Below are positions 19,336-28,041 of a DNA stretch of 64,000 nucleotides, one piece after another (positions within the stretch are counted from its first letter, which is position 1; each line of letters starts with the position of its first letter). Source of the DNA: Streptomyces sp. NBC_00576 (GTDB taxonomy: Bacteria > Actinomycetota > Actinomycetes > Streptomycetales > Streptomycetaceae). Where the stretch lies: positions 10,602,001 to 10,666,000 of the forward strand of contig NZ_CP107780.1 of NCBI RefSeq assembly GCF_036345175.1, written 5' to 3'. Made by a program: the position numbers and the translations under genes. The notes below the pieces were generated by a model. It ran no database searches. It worked only from the letters and a program-made list of their open reading frames with translations, and was not told where the DNA came from.

Positions 19336-20454
19336 TCAGGCGGTGACGAGTTCCTGCTCGCGGTCCGGCGTTTTGACCTTGGGCTTCTTGTTCGGCAGCG
19401 AGAGCCGGAAGACCTTGTGCCACGCGGAGAACACCTGCTTGGGCAGCGGGCCGGTGACGTACTCCAGCTCGTATTTCTCGAACAGCGCGCGCACCTTCAC
19501 CGCGACCTCGGCGTACCGGTTGCTCGGCAGGTCGGGGAAGAGGTGGTGCTCGATCTGGTGCGACAGGTTGCCGGTCATGAAGTGCATGGCCTTGCTGCCG
19601 CTGATGTTCGCCGAGCCCATCATCTGGCGCAGGTACCACTGGCCGCGCGTCTCGCCCTTGATCGAGTGGCGCTCGAAGACCTGTACGCCCTCGGGGAAGT
19701 GCCCGCACATGATCACCGAGTGGGTCCAGATGTTGCGGACCAGGTTCGCGGTGAACGTGGCGGCGAGCGTGGTGAGGAACGACGGGCCCGACAGCAGCGG
19801 GTGGATCACGTAGTCCTTGAGCACCTGCTTGCGGATCTTGCGGCCCACGGCCTTGGCCCGTGCGCGGAACTCCGGGTTGTTGCGGCGGCGTTTGTGCAGG
19901 TTCTTGGCGAGCTCCAGGTCGTACGCTGCGATGCCGTACTCGAAGAAGCAGGCGTTGAGGAAGTTCCACAGCGGCTGGCCGAGGTGGAACGGGTGCCACT
20001 TCTGGTCCTCGTCGACGCGCATGATGCCGTAGCCGAGGTCGTTGTCCTTGCCGATCACGTTGGTGTACGTGTGGTGCAGCTCGTTGTGCGAGTGCTTCCA
20101 CTGCTCGGACGGCGAGGCGTGATCCCACTCCCAGGTGGTGGAGTGGATCTTAGGGTCCCGCATCCAGTCCCACTGGCCGTGCAGGATGTTGTGGCCGATC
20201 TCCATGTTGTCCATGATCTTCGCCACGGACAGTCCGGCGGTGCCGAGCAGCCACGCGGGCGGGAAGATCGAGAACAGCAGCACGCCCCTGCTGACCAGCT
20301 CGAGCTTGCGCTGCGCCGAGATGACCTTACGGATGTAGGCGGCGTCTTTCTCGCCGCGGCCGGCGATCACCTCGTCGCGGATCGCGTCCAGCTCGCGGCC
20401 CAGCTCCTCGATCTGCTCCGCGGTCAGGTGGGCGGTGGGGTCGATGGCGGTCAA
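19336..20454 (-). CDS. Membrane fatty-acid desaturase
   Basis: A 372-aa acyl-lipid/acyl-CoA desaturase with all three histidine boxes: H88-NIL-H92, H123-NEL-HH128 and H299-QIE-HH304, which ligate the di-iron centre. Hydrophobic stretches around 56-80 and 225-248 form the membrane hairpins. It introduces a double bond (probably delta-9) into saturated acyl chains, using electrons from a reductase. It follows the ferredoxin-reductase gene by 7 bp, clearly one operon, as in the mycobacterial DesA3/Rv3230c pair. Probably membrane-fluidity control. Confidence 0.93.
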   Translation of the reverse strand: MTAIDPTAHLTAEQIEELGRELDAIRDEVIAGRGEKDAAYIRKVISAQRKLELVSRGVLLFSIFPPAWLLGTAGLSVAKIMDNMEIGHNILHGQWDWMRDPKIHSTTWEWDHASPSEQWKHSHNELHHTYTNVIGKDNDLGYGIMRVDEDQKWHPFHLGQPLWNFLNACFFEYGIAAYDLELAKNLHKRRRNNPEFRARAKAVGRKIRKQVLKDYVIHPLLSGPSFLTTLAATFTANLVRNIWTHSVIMCGHFPEGVQVFERHSIKGETRGQWYLRQMMGSANISGSKAMHFMTGNLSHQIEHHLFPDLPSNRYAEVAVKVRALFEKYELEYVTGPLPKQVFSAWHKVFRLSLPNKKPKVKTPDREQELVTA

Positions 20455-20461
20455 GGTGCTC

Positions 20462-21517
20462 CTACCGTTCGATGTCGCAGGGGCCCGCCGCGGCGGACAC
20501 GCAGGTCTGGATGAGGACGCCCGGCTCGGCCTCGGTGATCTCGCCGGTGCGCAGGTCGCGGACGGCGCCCGCCTTGAGCGGCGTGACGCAGCCGAAGCAG
20601 ATGCCCATGCGGCACCCGGAGGGCATGAGCACGCCGGCCTCCTCGCCGATGTCCAGCAACGGCGTGGCGCCGTCCGCGTCGACGGTCTTGCCGGTGGCGC
20701 TGAACGTGACCTCGCCGCCGTCGCCGGCGACGACGATGCTGGGGCGGAAGCGTTCGGTGTGCAGGCGCTCTTGGATGCCGTGCTCGGTCCAGTGCTCTTC
20801 GGCGGCGTCGAGCAGGCCCGCGGGCCCGCAGGCCCAGGTCTCGCGCTCGGCCCAGTCGGGCACGAGTTCGTCGAGGCGGGCGATGTCGAGCTGGCCGTCT
20901 GTGTCGGTGTGCACCTCGGTGAGCCGCAGCTTCTTGTCCGAGACCAGGTCGTGCAGTTCGTTGCGGAAGATCACGTCCTGCGGCTGTGGCGCGCAGTGGA
21001 CCATGACGACGTCGTCGAACTCGGTGTCGCGCAGCATGCCCATCACGGGAGTGATGCCGCTGCCGGCCGTCAGGTAGAGCACCTTGGCGGGCTTGGCCTG
21101 CGGCAGCACGAAGTCACCGGTCGGCTGGTCGAGCTGGATCAGCGTGCCCGGTTTCGCCCTGCGGACCAGGTGATTGCTGACCTTGCCGTCCGGGATCGCC
21201 TTCACGGTGATCGTGACGCGGCCGTCCTGGCGGTTTGTCGGCGAGGTGATGGAGTAGGCGCGCCACAGGCGCACCCCGTCGATGTCGACCCCGATCCGCA
21301 CGTACTGACCGGCGGTGTGGCCGCGCCAGCCCCGTCCCGGCCTGATCACGATCGTCGCGGCGTCACCCGTCTCGGGGTGCACGGCCTCGATGCGTCCACG
21401 CAGGTCAGCGCCCGCACGCAGCGGGCTGACCAGGTCGAGGTAGTCCGACGGCAGCAGCGGCGTCGTGACCATCTCCAGCAGTTTCCACGCCCTGCTGCGG
21501 AGGGCTGTACTCGTCAT
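20462..21517 (-). CDS. Ferredoxin reductase with fused 2Fe-2S ferredoxin domain
   Basis: A 351-aa electron-transfer protein. The FAD domain contains RAYSITSP. The NAD(P)-binding domain has YLTAGSGITPVMGMLR and the CGP motif in WACGPAGLLD. The C-terminal plant-type 2Fe-2S domain has CRMGICFGCV with a later Cys in IQTCVS. It supplies electrons to the co-transcribed desaturase. The start MTSTALRSRAWKLL is chosen because the longer upstream frame overlaps the divergent regulator. It faces the PucR-type gene, with two inverted repeats in the 87-bp gap. Confidence 0.93.
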   Translation of the reverse strand: MTSTALRSRAWKLLEMVTTPLLPSDYLDLVSPLRAGADLRGRIEAVHPETGDAATIVIRPGRGWRGHTAGQYVRIGVDIDGVRLWRAYSITSPTNRQDGRVTITVKAIPDGKVSNHLVRRAKPGTLIQLDQPTGDFVLPQAKPAKVLYLTAGSGITPVMGMLRDTEFDDVVMVHCAPQPQDVIFRNELHDLVSDKKLRLTEVHTDTDGQLDIARLDELVPDWAERETWACGPAGLLDAAEEHWTEHGIQERLHTERFRPSIVVAGDGGEVTFSATGKTVDADGATPLLDIGEEAGVLMPSGCRMGICFGCVTPLKAGAVRDLRTGEITEAEPGVLIQTCVSAAAGPCDIER

Positions 21518-21549
21518 GGCTCCAGCTTGCTGCGCCTCAGGGGGTAAAG

Positions 21550-21563
21550 TCCTGACCGCAGGA
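21550..21563. promoter_or_regulatory. Inverted repeat TCCTG-n4-CAGGA, candidate operator
   Basis: Five-bp perfect arms around ACCG, 33 bp upstream of the ferredoxin-reductase start and 42 bp upstream of the PucR-type start. The two GTAAA elements flanking it extend the symmetry visually but in direct orientation. Confidence 0.4.
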
Positions 21564-21583
21564 CGTAAATTTGGCCGGCTGAA

Positions 21584-21600
21584 TTGTTCGCAGGGAACAA
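21584..21600. promoter_or_regulatory. Inverted repeat TTGTTC-n5-GAACAA over the regulator's ribosome-binding site
   Basis: Perfect 6-bp arms, ending 4 nt before the regulator ATG and containing its GGGA ribosome-binding sequence. It could be a DNA operator or an RNA hairpin that masks translation initiation. Autoregulation is the simplest reading. Confidence 0.45.
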
Positions 21601-21604
21601 AAAC

Positions 21605-22744
21605 ATGAGCTATGCAATCCGGAGGGCCGGTGAACTGGCCCTGGATGAGACGACGGTCACCGTACTGCGGGCCGCGCTGAGGGCCACGGCCGACGAGGTC
21701 GTCGAGGCGATCATCGACGAGGTCCCTCCCTACGCCAACGCCCTTTCGGGTCGCATGGGCGCCACCATCCGCCGAGCCGTCCGCACCGCCCTGGGGCACT
21801 ACCTGGACCTCGCGAGCGGGAAGGCCACAGGAGGCGACGCCGGTGACGCAGCCTACGAGCTGGGCCGCGGCGAGGTGCGCGACGGCCGTTCGATGGACGC
21901 TCTGCTCAGCGCCTACCGCGTCGGCGCCCGCGTGGCCTGGCGATGCCTGGCAGCAGGTGCGGTACCCGCAGGTCTGCCCGCCGCCGAGGTCGCCAAGTTC
22001 GCCGAGCTGACCTTCGCCTACATCGACGAGCTCTCCGCCGCGAGCGCCGCAGGCCACGCCGACGAACTGGTCGCCCGGGGCAGGGACCAGGAGCGCCACC
22101 TGGAACACCTGGCCCGCGACCTCCTCTCCGGCGCGAGCCCGGACGTGCTGCTGGCCTCTGTTCAACGGGCCGGGTGGCAGCCTCCGGTTTCGCTGACCGC
22201 GGTCCTGCTGCCCGCCGCCCAGGCCCGGCCTGCCTACCGCGCGCTCGACCCGAGCACTCTCGTCCTCGACGATCTGCCGGACGCCACCGGTGTGCTGCTC
22301 GTCCCCGATGCCGACCGATCACATCTCTTGCGGCAGCTGACCGACCGCACCGCCGTGGTCGGCCCGGCCCGGCCATGGACTCGTGCGTCCGCCTCGTACG
22401 CACGAGCCGTACGCGCGCGCTTGCTCTCCTCTGATATTCGCGACACCGAGGACCACCTGCCCGAGCTGGTGCTGAGCGCCGACGCGGACGCGTTCGCAGA
22501 CCTGCGTGCCCGAGCCCTCGCACCGTTGCGGACCTTGCCTGTCGCGACCGCACGGCGGCTGGAGGAGACGTTGCGGGCGTGGCTGCTGCACCAGGGCAGG
22601 CGGGACGAGGTGGCGGCGGCGTTGTTCGTCCATCCCCAGACAGTCCGGTACCGGATGTCGCAGCTGCGGGAGCTGTTTCCGGATCTCGCATCGCCAGACC
22701 GGGTCCTTGAACTGACGCTGGCAGTCGGTCTTCGGGTCAGCTGA
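21605..22744 (+). CDS. PucR-family transcriptional regulator
   Basis: A 379-aa regulator. An N-terminal alpha-helical sensory region (about 1-170, RsbRD-like) is followed by a GGDEF-like remnant and a C-terminal PucR HTH (about 325-375: RDEVAAALFVHPQTVRYRMSQLRELF). The ATG at 21605 is preferred over an in-frame TTG at 21584 because GGGA lies 9 nt upstream of it. Divergent from the reductase/desaturase operon, it almost certainly controls membrane desaturation. The signal is unknown. Confidence 0.9.
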   Translation: MSYAIRRAGELALDETTVTVLRAALRATADEVVEAIIDEVPPYANALSGRMGATIRRAVRTALGHYLDLASGKATGGDAGDAAYELGRGEVRDGRSMDALLSAYRVGARVAWRCLAAGAVPAGLPAAEVAKFAELTFAYIDELSAASAAGHADELVARGRDQERHLEHLARDLLSGASPDVLLASVQRAGWQPPVSLTAVLLPAAQARPAYRALDPSTLVLDDLPDATGVLLVPDADRSHLLRQLTDRTAVVGPARPWTRASASYARAVRARLLSSDIRDTEDHLPELVLSADADAFADLRARALAPLRTLPVATARRLEETLRAWLLHQGRRDEVAAALFVHPQTVRYRMSQLRELFPDLASPDRVLELTLAVGLRVS

Positions 22745-23306
22745 CGCGTACGTCGGCCGTCCACGACCGCGTCCGCGAGCGGTCCAGGAATCGTGCCTCG
22801 TTCTCGGTGCCATCAGCTGGCTCATGCGGCCCGGGGAAGAGCGGTATGAGCCAAGCTGAGACCGGGGGTTGATGTGAAGACCGGACAGGGCCTCGTCAAG
22901 CCCGTCGGGGCACTGTCTCTGAGAGGCGCGGTGGCGGATATGGCTCGACTGGATCCGGTGGACGATGCGCACCGGCCCGCTCGTCGACGCGCTCATCGAG
23001 CATCTGGTCGGTGATCTGGGTCGCTATGCCCAGGAAAACAGCTTTTATGTCGTCGTGGAGGGCGCTGTCCCGGCACGAGCTGCCCCACAGGCGCGCGGCG
23101 GGCTGCAGCTGGGTGACCGGCGGGGCGGCCAGGCCGGGTCACCAGGGGCGGGGGGCCGGGCCGCTCGCGCCGGGGACCACCGTGGTTCTGCGACGGCCCC
23201 GTGCCTCCCTTCCGACAGGTCAGCCGGAGGACCGACCGGGCCGGCCTGGCACACCGCGTGAGGGATGATGGCGATGGAATGACGGAACGTGAGGTCAGGA
23301 GCTTCC
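22745..23306. other. 562-bp intergenic region without a supported gene
   Basis: A short plus-strand frame from 22965 has a protein-like start (LVDALIEHLVGDLGRYAQEN, then SFYVVVEG) resembling part of a P-loop kinase, but it has no P-loop and degenerates after about 30 codons. Confidence 0.35.
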
Positions 23307-23645
23307 ATGGCGAAGAGGGTTCACCGACCCCGTGAGGACGCGGAGTTCAATTTCATCGTCGGGATGAGCGGAGTTCCGGTCCTCGCATACTTCACCGGGA
23401 CATGGCCCAAGGCAATCGAGCCCTGCCGGGTGATGGACCTCGTCGTGGGTGGCATCGCCGACGACTACACGGGCCGCCTGACGGCCGTCCGCACCGACAT
23501 CACGCGTTGTCCGGCCGCAACCGAGCGATACGGGATCACCGGAGCCCCGTCCTACGTCCTGCTGAAGGAGGGAGAGGCGGTGGCGCACGCCACGGGGCCT
23601 ATGACCATCGCCGAGGTACGGAAGTTCCTGGACGGCCACCTCTGA
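23307..23645 (+). CDS. Thioredoxin-fold protein with a degenerate active site
   Basis: 112 aa. The fold is visible from VPVLAYFTGTW (strand 3), the cis-proline segment GITGAPSYVLLKEG, and the C-terminal helix. At the active site the WCGPC motif is replaced by WPKAIEPC: only one cysteine (Cys40) remains and the spacing is changed. It cannot do dithiol exchange in the normal way, though a monothiol or chaperone-like role is possible. The start has AGGAG. It appears monocistronic. Confidence 0.7.
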   Translation: MAKRVHRPREDAEFNFIVGMSGVPVLAYFTGTWPKAIEPCRVMDLVVGGIADDYTGRLTAVRTDITRCPAATERYGITGAPSYVLLKEGEAVAHATGPMTIAEVRKFLDGHL

Positions 23646-24032
23646 GCGGCCGCTGCGGCACGAGGCCGCGACGCCCGTCACGTCTCGTCTATGGGAACTG
23701 CGCCGCTTGAGACACCTTGGGGCTGAGACACCCCCACAGGTCACAAAACGCCGTCGAGTACGACGTCCTCACCGATCACCGAGGCGGCCTCGGTGATCTC
23801 CGGGAAGCCGGGAGCTGCCTACACATCGCGGGGACAGGACAGCTCCTCCGAGCTACGTACAGAGAGTCACCGGCGACTCGCTCGCAGGCTGTCGTGCTCC
23901 GTCACAACAACAGAGAGGCCGGTTGTGACCTCCAGCGGTAGATGGCCAGAGACGCCGGGAAGTCCGCTGGTGAGCGGTCGGCGCTCAACGTTGGTTGGCC
24001 ACCTCGCTCAGCGATGGTTGGCCATCGCGGTC
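23646..24032. other. 387-bp intergenic region, no gene seen
   Basis: Between the rightward thioredoxin-like gene and the leftward SDR gene. No domain-bearing frame and no clear terminator hairpin were found. Confidence 0.35.
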
Positions 24033-24854
24033 TCAGTGAAGGAACTCGCGGGCGCCGCGGAGCCTGGTCTGCAGCCGCTCCTGTGTTGCGCTGCTGTCGA
24101 GGCGTACATCGAGGGCCCCGGGCAGGGAGGTGTCGGCTCGTCGCGCGGCGGGCAGCCGCGCGCCGTCAATACCTTCGCGCCGGGCGATCAGCGCACCGAG
24201 GTCGTGGCGACTGAGGGCGTCCGGCCCCGCGAGGTGGAACACCCCAGCCGCGTCGGACAGTGCGATCTCCCACAAGGCGGCGGCCAGGTCGTCGACATGT
24301 ACCGGGCAGCGGATGTCGTCGGTGAACAGGACCCCGTCGCGGGTACCGGCCGCCAAGGCGTGCACCATGCGCTCGTGCTCGGACCGGCCGTGTCCGATGA
24401 TCAGTGAAGTCCGGGCGACGGCGGCGTAAGGCGTCAGCAGACGCACCGCGGTCTCGGCAGCGGCTTTCGCGGCGCCGTAGGGGGTGACCGGGTCGGGCAG
24501 GCAGTTCTCGTCGTACAGGACGCGCGCCACGCCAGAGAACACCGCGTCGCTGGAGACGTGGACCAGGCGGCAGCCCTGCTCGGCGGCGGCCAGCGCCACG
24601 CGGATGGCGCCATCGGCGGTGACGGCCCAGTCGGCACCGCCGCTCGACGCGTTGACCACGACCGACGGGGCCACGTCGGCGATCACGCTGGCGATGCGCT
24701 CAGGGTCCCGGGTGTCGAGCGGATGCCAGGTGACACCCGAGGCTCTGCCGGGCCGGGATGCGAACGTCGCGGACGTCTCCTGCCCGGCCGCGACGGCCTG
24801 CCGGACCAGTTCGGCGCCCAGGAAGCCACTGCCCCCGATGATCAGGACCGTCAT
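24033..24854 (-). CDS. Extended SDR, dTDP-4-dehydrorhamnose-reductase-like
   Basis: A 273-aa NAD(P)-binding protein. The GGSGFLG nucleotide motif is at residues 7-13. An RmlD-type middle includes VNASSGG, a strand end with HVSSDAVFSG, and the catalytic YGAAKAAAE (Tyr-x3-Lys), followed by a substrate-binding C-terminus (VFHLAGPDALSRHDLG). The fold and motifs match RmlD_sub_bind proteins. No sugar-biosynthesis neighbours are present, so the reaction is uncertain; many members reduce nucleotide sugars or act on small metabolites. Confidence 0.82.
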   Translation of the reverse strand: MTVLIIGGSGFLGAELVRQAVAAGQETSATFASRPGRASGVTWHPLDTRDPERIASVIADVAPSVVVNASSGGADWAVTADGAIRVALAAAEQGCRLVHVSSDAVFSGVARVLYDENCLPDPVTPYGAAKAAAETAVRLLTPYAAVARTSLIIGHGRSEHERMVHALAAGTRDGVLFTDDIRCPVHVDDLAAALWEIALSDAAGVFHLAGPDALSRHDLGALIARREGIDGARLPAARRADTSLPGALDVRLDSSATQERLQTRLRGAREFLH

Positions 24855-24973
24855 GGACCGACACGGTAGCGAACGCGCAATCGGGCAGGGACACGCGACG
24901 ACTGACGAACACTCATATCCCGATCAAGTCGCAGGGGCCACAGGACTCGTTCCGGTGGGGCCGGAGAAGTCGT

Positions 24974-25243
24974 TCACAGCCAGAGGTGGTCAATGACGCG
25001 ACTGGCTGCGGACTTCGACACACCGAACAGTGGCGCCAATTGCCGCAACGTCAGGTTGGTCCGTCAGTACGCGGCGACCAGCAGCACACGGTCCGCCAGC
25101 GACAGCCTCCACGGCCGTCCGCGCCCCGGAGCGTCGGCACCCTCCCTACGCAGCTGGGTCACCAGCTTGTTCAAGGCGCGCGGGCTCAGCCCAGTGAACG
25201 GGGCTATCCAGGACGGCTCCGCTGCCGTGATCACATCAGCCAT
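24974..25243 (-). pseudogene. IS5-family transposase, N-terminal relic with a nonsense codon
   Basis: Reading from 25243, the minus strand encodes ADVITAAEPSWIAPFTGLSP, then RALNKLVTQLRREG, a helix-turn-helix start familiar from streptomycete IS5-type transposases. In VLLVAAY-stop-RTNLTLRQLAPLFGVSKS the expected Trp codon (TGG in YWRTNLT) is TGA. After about 35 further codons the frame ends. The DDE domain is absent. Confidence 0.75.
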
Positions 25244-25316
25244 CCGCAGATCATTTCAGTTGCCGACACCCCTCCCCACGATTGATCCTGGGCACCGAGC
25301 GAGCAAGGGGGACAAG

Positions 25317-25700
25317 GTGGGACTGATGCTCTTCCCAGGCGACGACGACGTGGCGAGCCCCGACATCTCCTGGTCCTACACCGGCTTCAGCATGTTCAGG
25401 AAGTGGTTGGCCCACGCCGAGGGACTCAGGCTCGCTGAGATGGACGGCTTCGGTGGAGATCGTCAGTGGTGCAGCGTCTCCACCGCGCTGGCGCCACTGC
25501 TCAACCATCCAGACGACGATGGCCCCGACCTCACGCCCACTCAATGCGCGGCCATGTTGCCCCGGCTGGAGGCAATTCTCGACCAACGTCAGGCTGACGA
25601 CAGCGATCCCGTCCTCCGGCGGCGCATCGAAGACGTCAGTCAGCTGATCACTGTCCTGAGGTTCTGTGTGGACAAGGACGTTGAGCTCATCTTCGGCTAA
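25317..25700 (+). CDS. Conserved streptomycete hypothetical protein
   Basis: A 127-aa soluble protein (GLMLFPGDDDVASPDISWSY...CVDKDVELIFG) of a type seen repeatedly in Streptomyces genomes without assigned function. The sequence is acidic, with conserved Trp/Tyr near the N-terminus (SWSYTGF) and a C-terminal helix. The GTG at 25317 is preferred because GGGGGA lies 6-12 nt upstream. It resembles small accessory or immunity-type proteins only in size; no function is proposed. Confidence 0.7.
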   Translation: MGLMLFPGDDDVASPDISWSYTGFSMFRKWLAHAEGLRLAEMDGFGGDRQWCSVSTALAPLLNHPDDDGPDLTPTQCAAMLPRLEAILDQRQADDSDPVLRRRIEDVSQLITVLRFCVDKDVELIFG

Positions 25701-26004
25701 CCAGGAGAGCGTGGAGCGACCCGTCGTCGAGGAGAAGACCCGCGGTTACGGGACAGCTTTTAGGGTTTTTCGTTTGAACAGGCCTGATCAGGGTGCGGTG
25801 CCAGACCCGGCGAGCCCGGTACGTCGAACCCCCGCGAGCCCGGCGTGTCCAACGAGAGGCCCTGGGACCGGGGCGGAACGGCGTGGCGCGGCCAGGGGCG
25901 GCCCGTGCGCCGCGTGCGGACGGGCCGGGCGCCGTCGAAAGGCGCTGCCTCACGTGAACCCTTGACGCTGAACCGTTTCATTGCTTCTCTCGAAAGGCTG
26001 CTTC
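25701..26004. other. 304-bp promoter-bearing intergenic region
   Basis: No gene seen. The stretch before the CebR-type operator (TTTCATTGCTTCTCTCGAAA region, 25977-25997) is less GC-rich and probably holds the promoter of the SGNH esterase gene. Confidence 0.4.
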
Positions 26005-26018
26005 TGGGAGCGCTCCCA
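26005..26018. promoter_or_regulatory. Perfect CebR-type operator (14-bp palindrome)
   Basis: TGGGAGCGCTCCCA is identical to the consensus CebR box that controls cello-oligosaccharide-responsive genes in streptomycetes. It lies 22 bp upstream of the GTG start of the tandem SGNH esterase, where bound repressor would block transcription. Release by cellobiose or cellotriose is expected from family knowledge. Confidence 0.85.
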
Positions 26019-26040
26019 CCCCACGCCGAAAGGGACCCCT

Positions 26041-28041
26041 GTGCAGACCACCCCCCACGCCACCTCCTTACGCTGCCTCGCCCGTACCCTCCCTGCGCTC
26101 GTCACGGCCGTTCTCGTCGCCTGCCTGCTGTCCTGGGCGGGGAGCTTTCCCGCCCAGGCCGCGCCAGGTGACGGCTCGGTCTCCGACCCCAACATCGTCT
26201 ACGTCGGGCGCTGGGACACCAGCGCCGGCACGGCGGCGGTGCCCTCCTGGACCGGCGCCTATCTGCAGACCGCCTTCACCGGCACCACGGTAAAGGTCAA
26301 GGCGAGAGACGCCGTCAACCTGTACGCCAGCATCGACGGCGGCCCCGACGTCTTCCACCCCGGCGTGCGCGGCACGGTGGACCTCACTCCCCAGCCGTTG
26401 TCCGCCGGCACCCACACCCTGCGCATTTCGTACCGCTCCGGCGACACCGTCTTCCAGGGCCTGGTGCTGGACCCCGGTGCGCGCACGGTCGCGCCGAACG
26501 CCCCGTCCCGGCTCGTCGAGTTCGTCGGCGACTCCATCACCGCCGGCGCGCTCACGGACCGGCTCGCACTGGACTCGTACGCCTGGAAGACCGGCGAGCA
26601 ACTGGGGGCGCGCCACACCCAGATCGCCCGGTCCGGCTACTGCCTCGTCGCCCAGTCCGGATGCACGGGCCTGAGCACGCAGTTCTTCAGGACGGCGAGC
26701 ACGGGCAGCCAGAACTGGGACTTCTCCCGCTACCGGGCGGACGCCGTCGTCATCAACCTGGGGACCAATGACATCGGCCACGGAGTGACCGGCGCCTCCT
26801 TCCAGTCGGCCTACACCAAGCTCCTCGCCGACCTGCGCGCCACCTACCCGAACGCGCAGCTCTTCGCTGTGCAGACGCTCAAGAAGCGCTACGTCACCGA
26901 GACCAGGGCGGCCGTCACCGCCCGCACCAACGCCGGTGACAGCAGGGTGCACTACGTCGACACCACGGGCTGGCTGACCGACGGCACCGACTACGAGGAC
27001 GGCAACGGGCATCCCGACGAGGCGGGCCACACCAAGTTCGCGAACCGCCTCGCCCCCGTCATCGCCGCCCGACTCGGCAACCCCGTGTCCACCCTGGCGG
27101 CCGCTCCCGGCCAACCCGGCGACCCGAACATCAAGTTCGTGGGCCGCTGGGACACCAAGACCTCCGCCAATGCCTACACCCCGTACTGGGCGGGCGCCTA
27201 CTACAGGGTCGGCTTCACCGGCCGGACCGTCCAGCTCAAGCAGCGCGGGACGATCGACTTCTGGGCGAGGGTCGACAACGGCCCGGTGAAGTTCTACGAC
27301 GACGTCAAGGGAACGGTGAACCTGACCCCCTCCCCGCTGTCCGCCGGCAACCACACCCTCCAGGTCAACTACCAGGTGGTCGCCGGTTCCTACCGGGGTG
27401 ACGCCGTCTTCCAGGGACTGGTCCTCGACAGTGGCGCCACGACGTTCGCACCGCAGGCGCCCGGCAAGCTGATCGAGTTCGTCGGCGACTCGATCACGGT
27501 GGGGACGACGTCGTCGCAGAACGCCCGCACCGCGTACGGCTGGCTGATCGGGGAACGGCTCGGCACCGAGCACACCCAGATCGCCCAGGGCGGCGCCTGT
27601 CTGGTCGCCGCGGCGGACGGATGCGTCGGCCTGGAGCGGCAGTTCACCAAGCTCAACCCGAACGCGGCCACCCCCGACTGGGACTTCTCCCGCTACCAGG
27701 CGAACGCGGTCGTCATCAACCTCGGCACCAACGACGTGGGCCACGGAGTCAGTTCCGCGCAGTTCCAGGCGGCGTACACCAGCCTGCTGCGCAAGGCCCG
27801 CGCCGCGTACCCACAGGCGTGGATCTTCGCATTGGAGACCTTCCGCGGCCGGTACGTCCCGCAGACCCAGGCGGCGGTCAAGGCGGCCGTCGACGGCGGC
27901 GACTCCCGGGTCTCCTTCGTCGACACCACCGGCTGGCTGGGTTCGGGCGACCTGACGGACTCGGTCCACCCCAACGACCAGGGGCATCGCGTCATCGCGG
28001 ACCGGCTGGCACCGGTCATCGCGGCACGGATCGGTATGTGA
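26041..28041 (+). CDS. Secreted tandem SGNH/GDSL carbohydrate esterase (two complete CE2-like units)
   Basis: 666 aa. The signal peptide ends near QAAPG (about residue 42). Two homologous units follow (about 48-346 and 360-666), each with a jelly-roll N-domain (VGRWDT...LSAGTHTL/LSAGNHTL) and an SGNH domain. Unit 1 has Ser165 (FVGDSITAG), Asn243 (LGTNDIGHG) and His324 (GHPDEAGH). Unit 2 has Ser484 (FVGDSITVG), LGTNDVGHG and SVHPNDQGH. This is the CE2 layout of acetyl-xylan/mannan esterases, duplicated in one chain. The GTG start has AAAGGGA; the CebR box upstream argues against the longer frame. Confidence 0.9.
   Translation: MQTTPHATSLRCLARTLPALVTAVLVACLLSWAGSFPAQAAPGDGSVSDPNIVYVGRWDTSAGTAAVPSWTGAYLQTAFTGTTVKVKARDAVNLYASIDGGPDVFHPGVRGTVDLTPQPLSAGTHTLRISYRSGDTVFQGLVLDPGARTVAPNAPSRLVEFVGDSITAGALTDRLALDSYAWKTGEQLGARHTQIARSGYCLVAQSGCTGLSTQFFRTASTGSQNWDFSRYRADAVVINLGTNDIGHGVTGASFQSAYTKLLADLRATYPNAQLFAVQTLKKRYVTETRAAVTARTNAGDSRVHYVDTTGWLTDGTDYEDGNGHPDEAGHTKFANRLAPVIAARLGNPVSTLAAAPGQPGDPNIKFVGRWDTKTSANAYTPYWAGAYYRVGFTGRTVQLKQRGTIDFWARVDNGPVKFYDDVKGTVNLTPSPLSAGNHTLQVNYQVVAGSYRGDAVFQGLVLDSGATTFAPQAPGKLIEFVGDSITVGTTSSQNARTAYGWLIGERLGTEHTQIAQGGACLVAAADGCVGLERQFTKLNPNAATPDWDFSRYQANAVVINLGTNDVGHGVSSAQFQAAYTSLLRKARAAYPQAWIFALETFRGRYVPQTQAAVKAAVDGGDSRVSFVDTTGWLGSGDLTDSVHPNDQGHRVIADRLAPVIAARIGM

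Noticed and set aside
22965..23261. Short plus-strand frame starting RTGPLVDALIEHLVGDLGRY
   Set aside because: It resembles part of a P-loop kinase for about 30 residues only, has no P-loop and degenerates.
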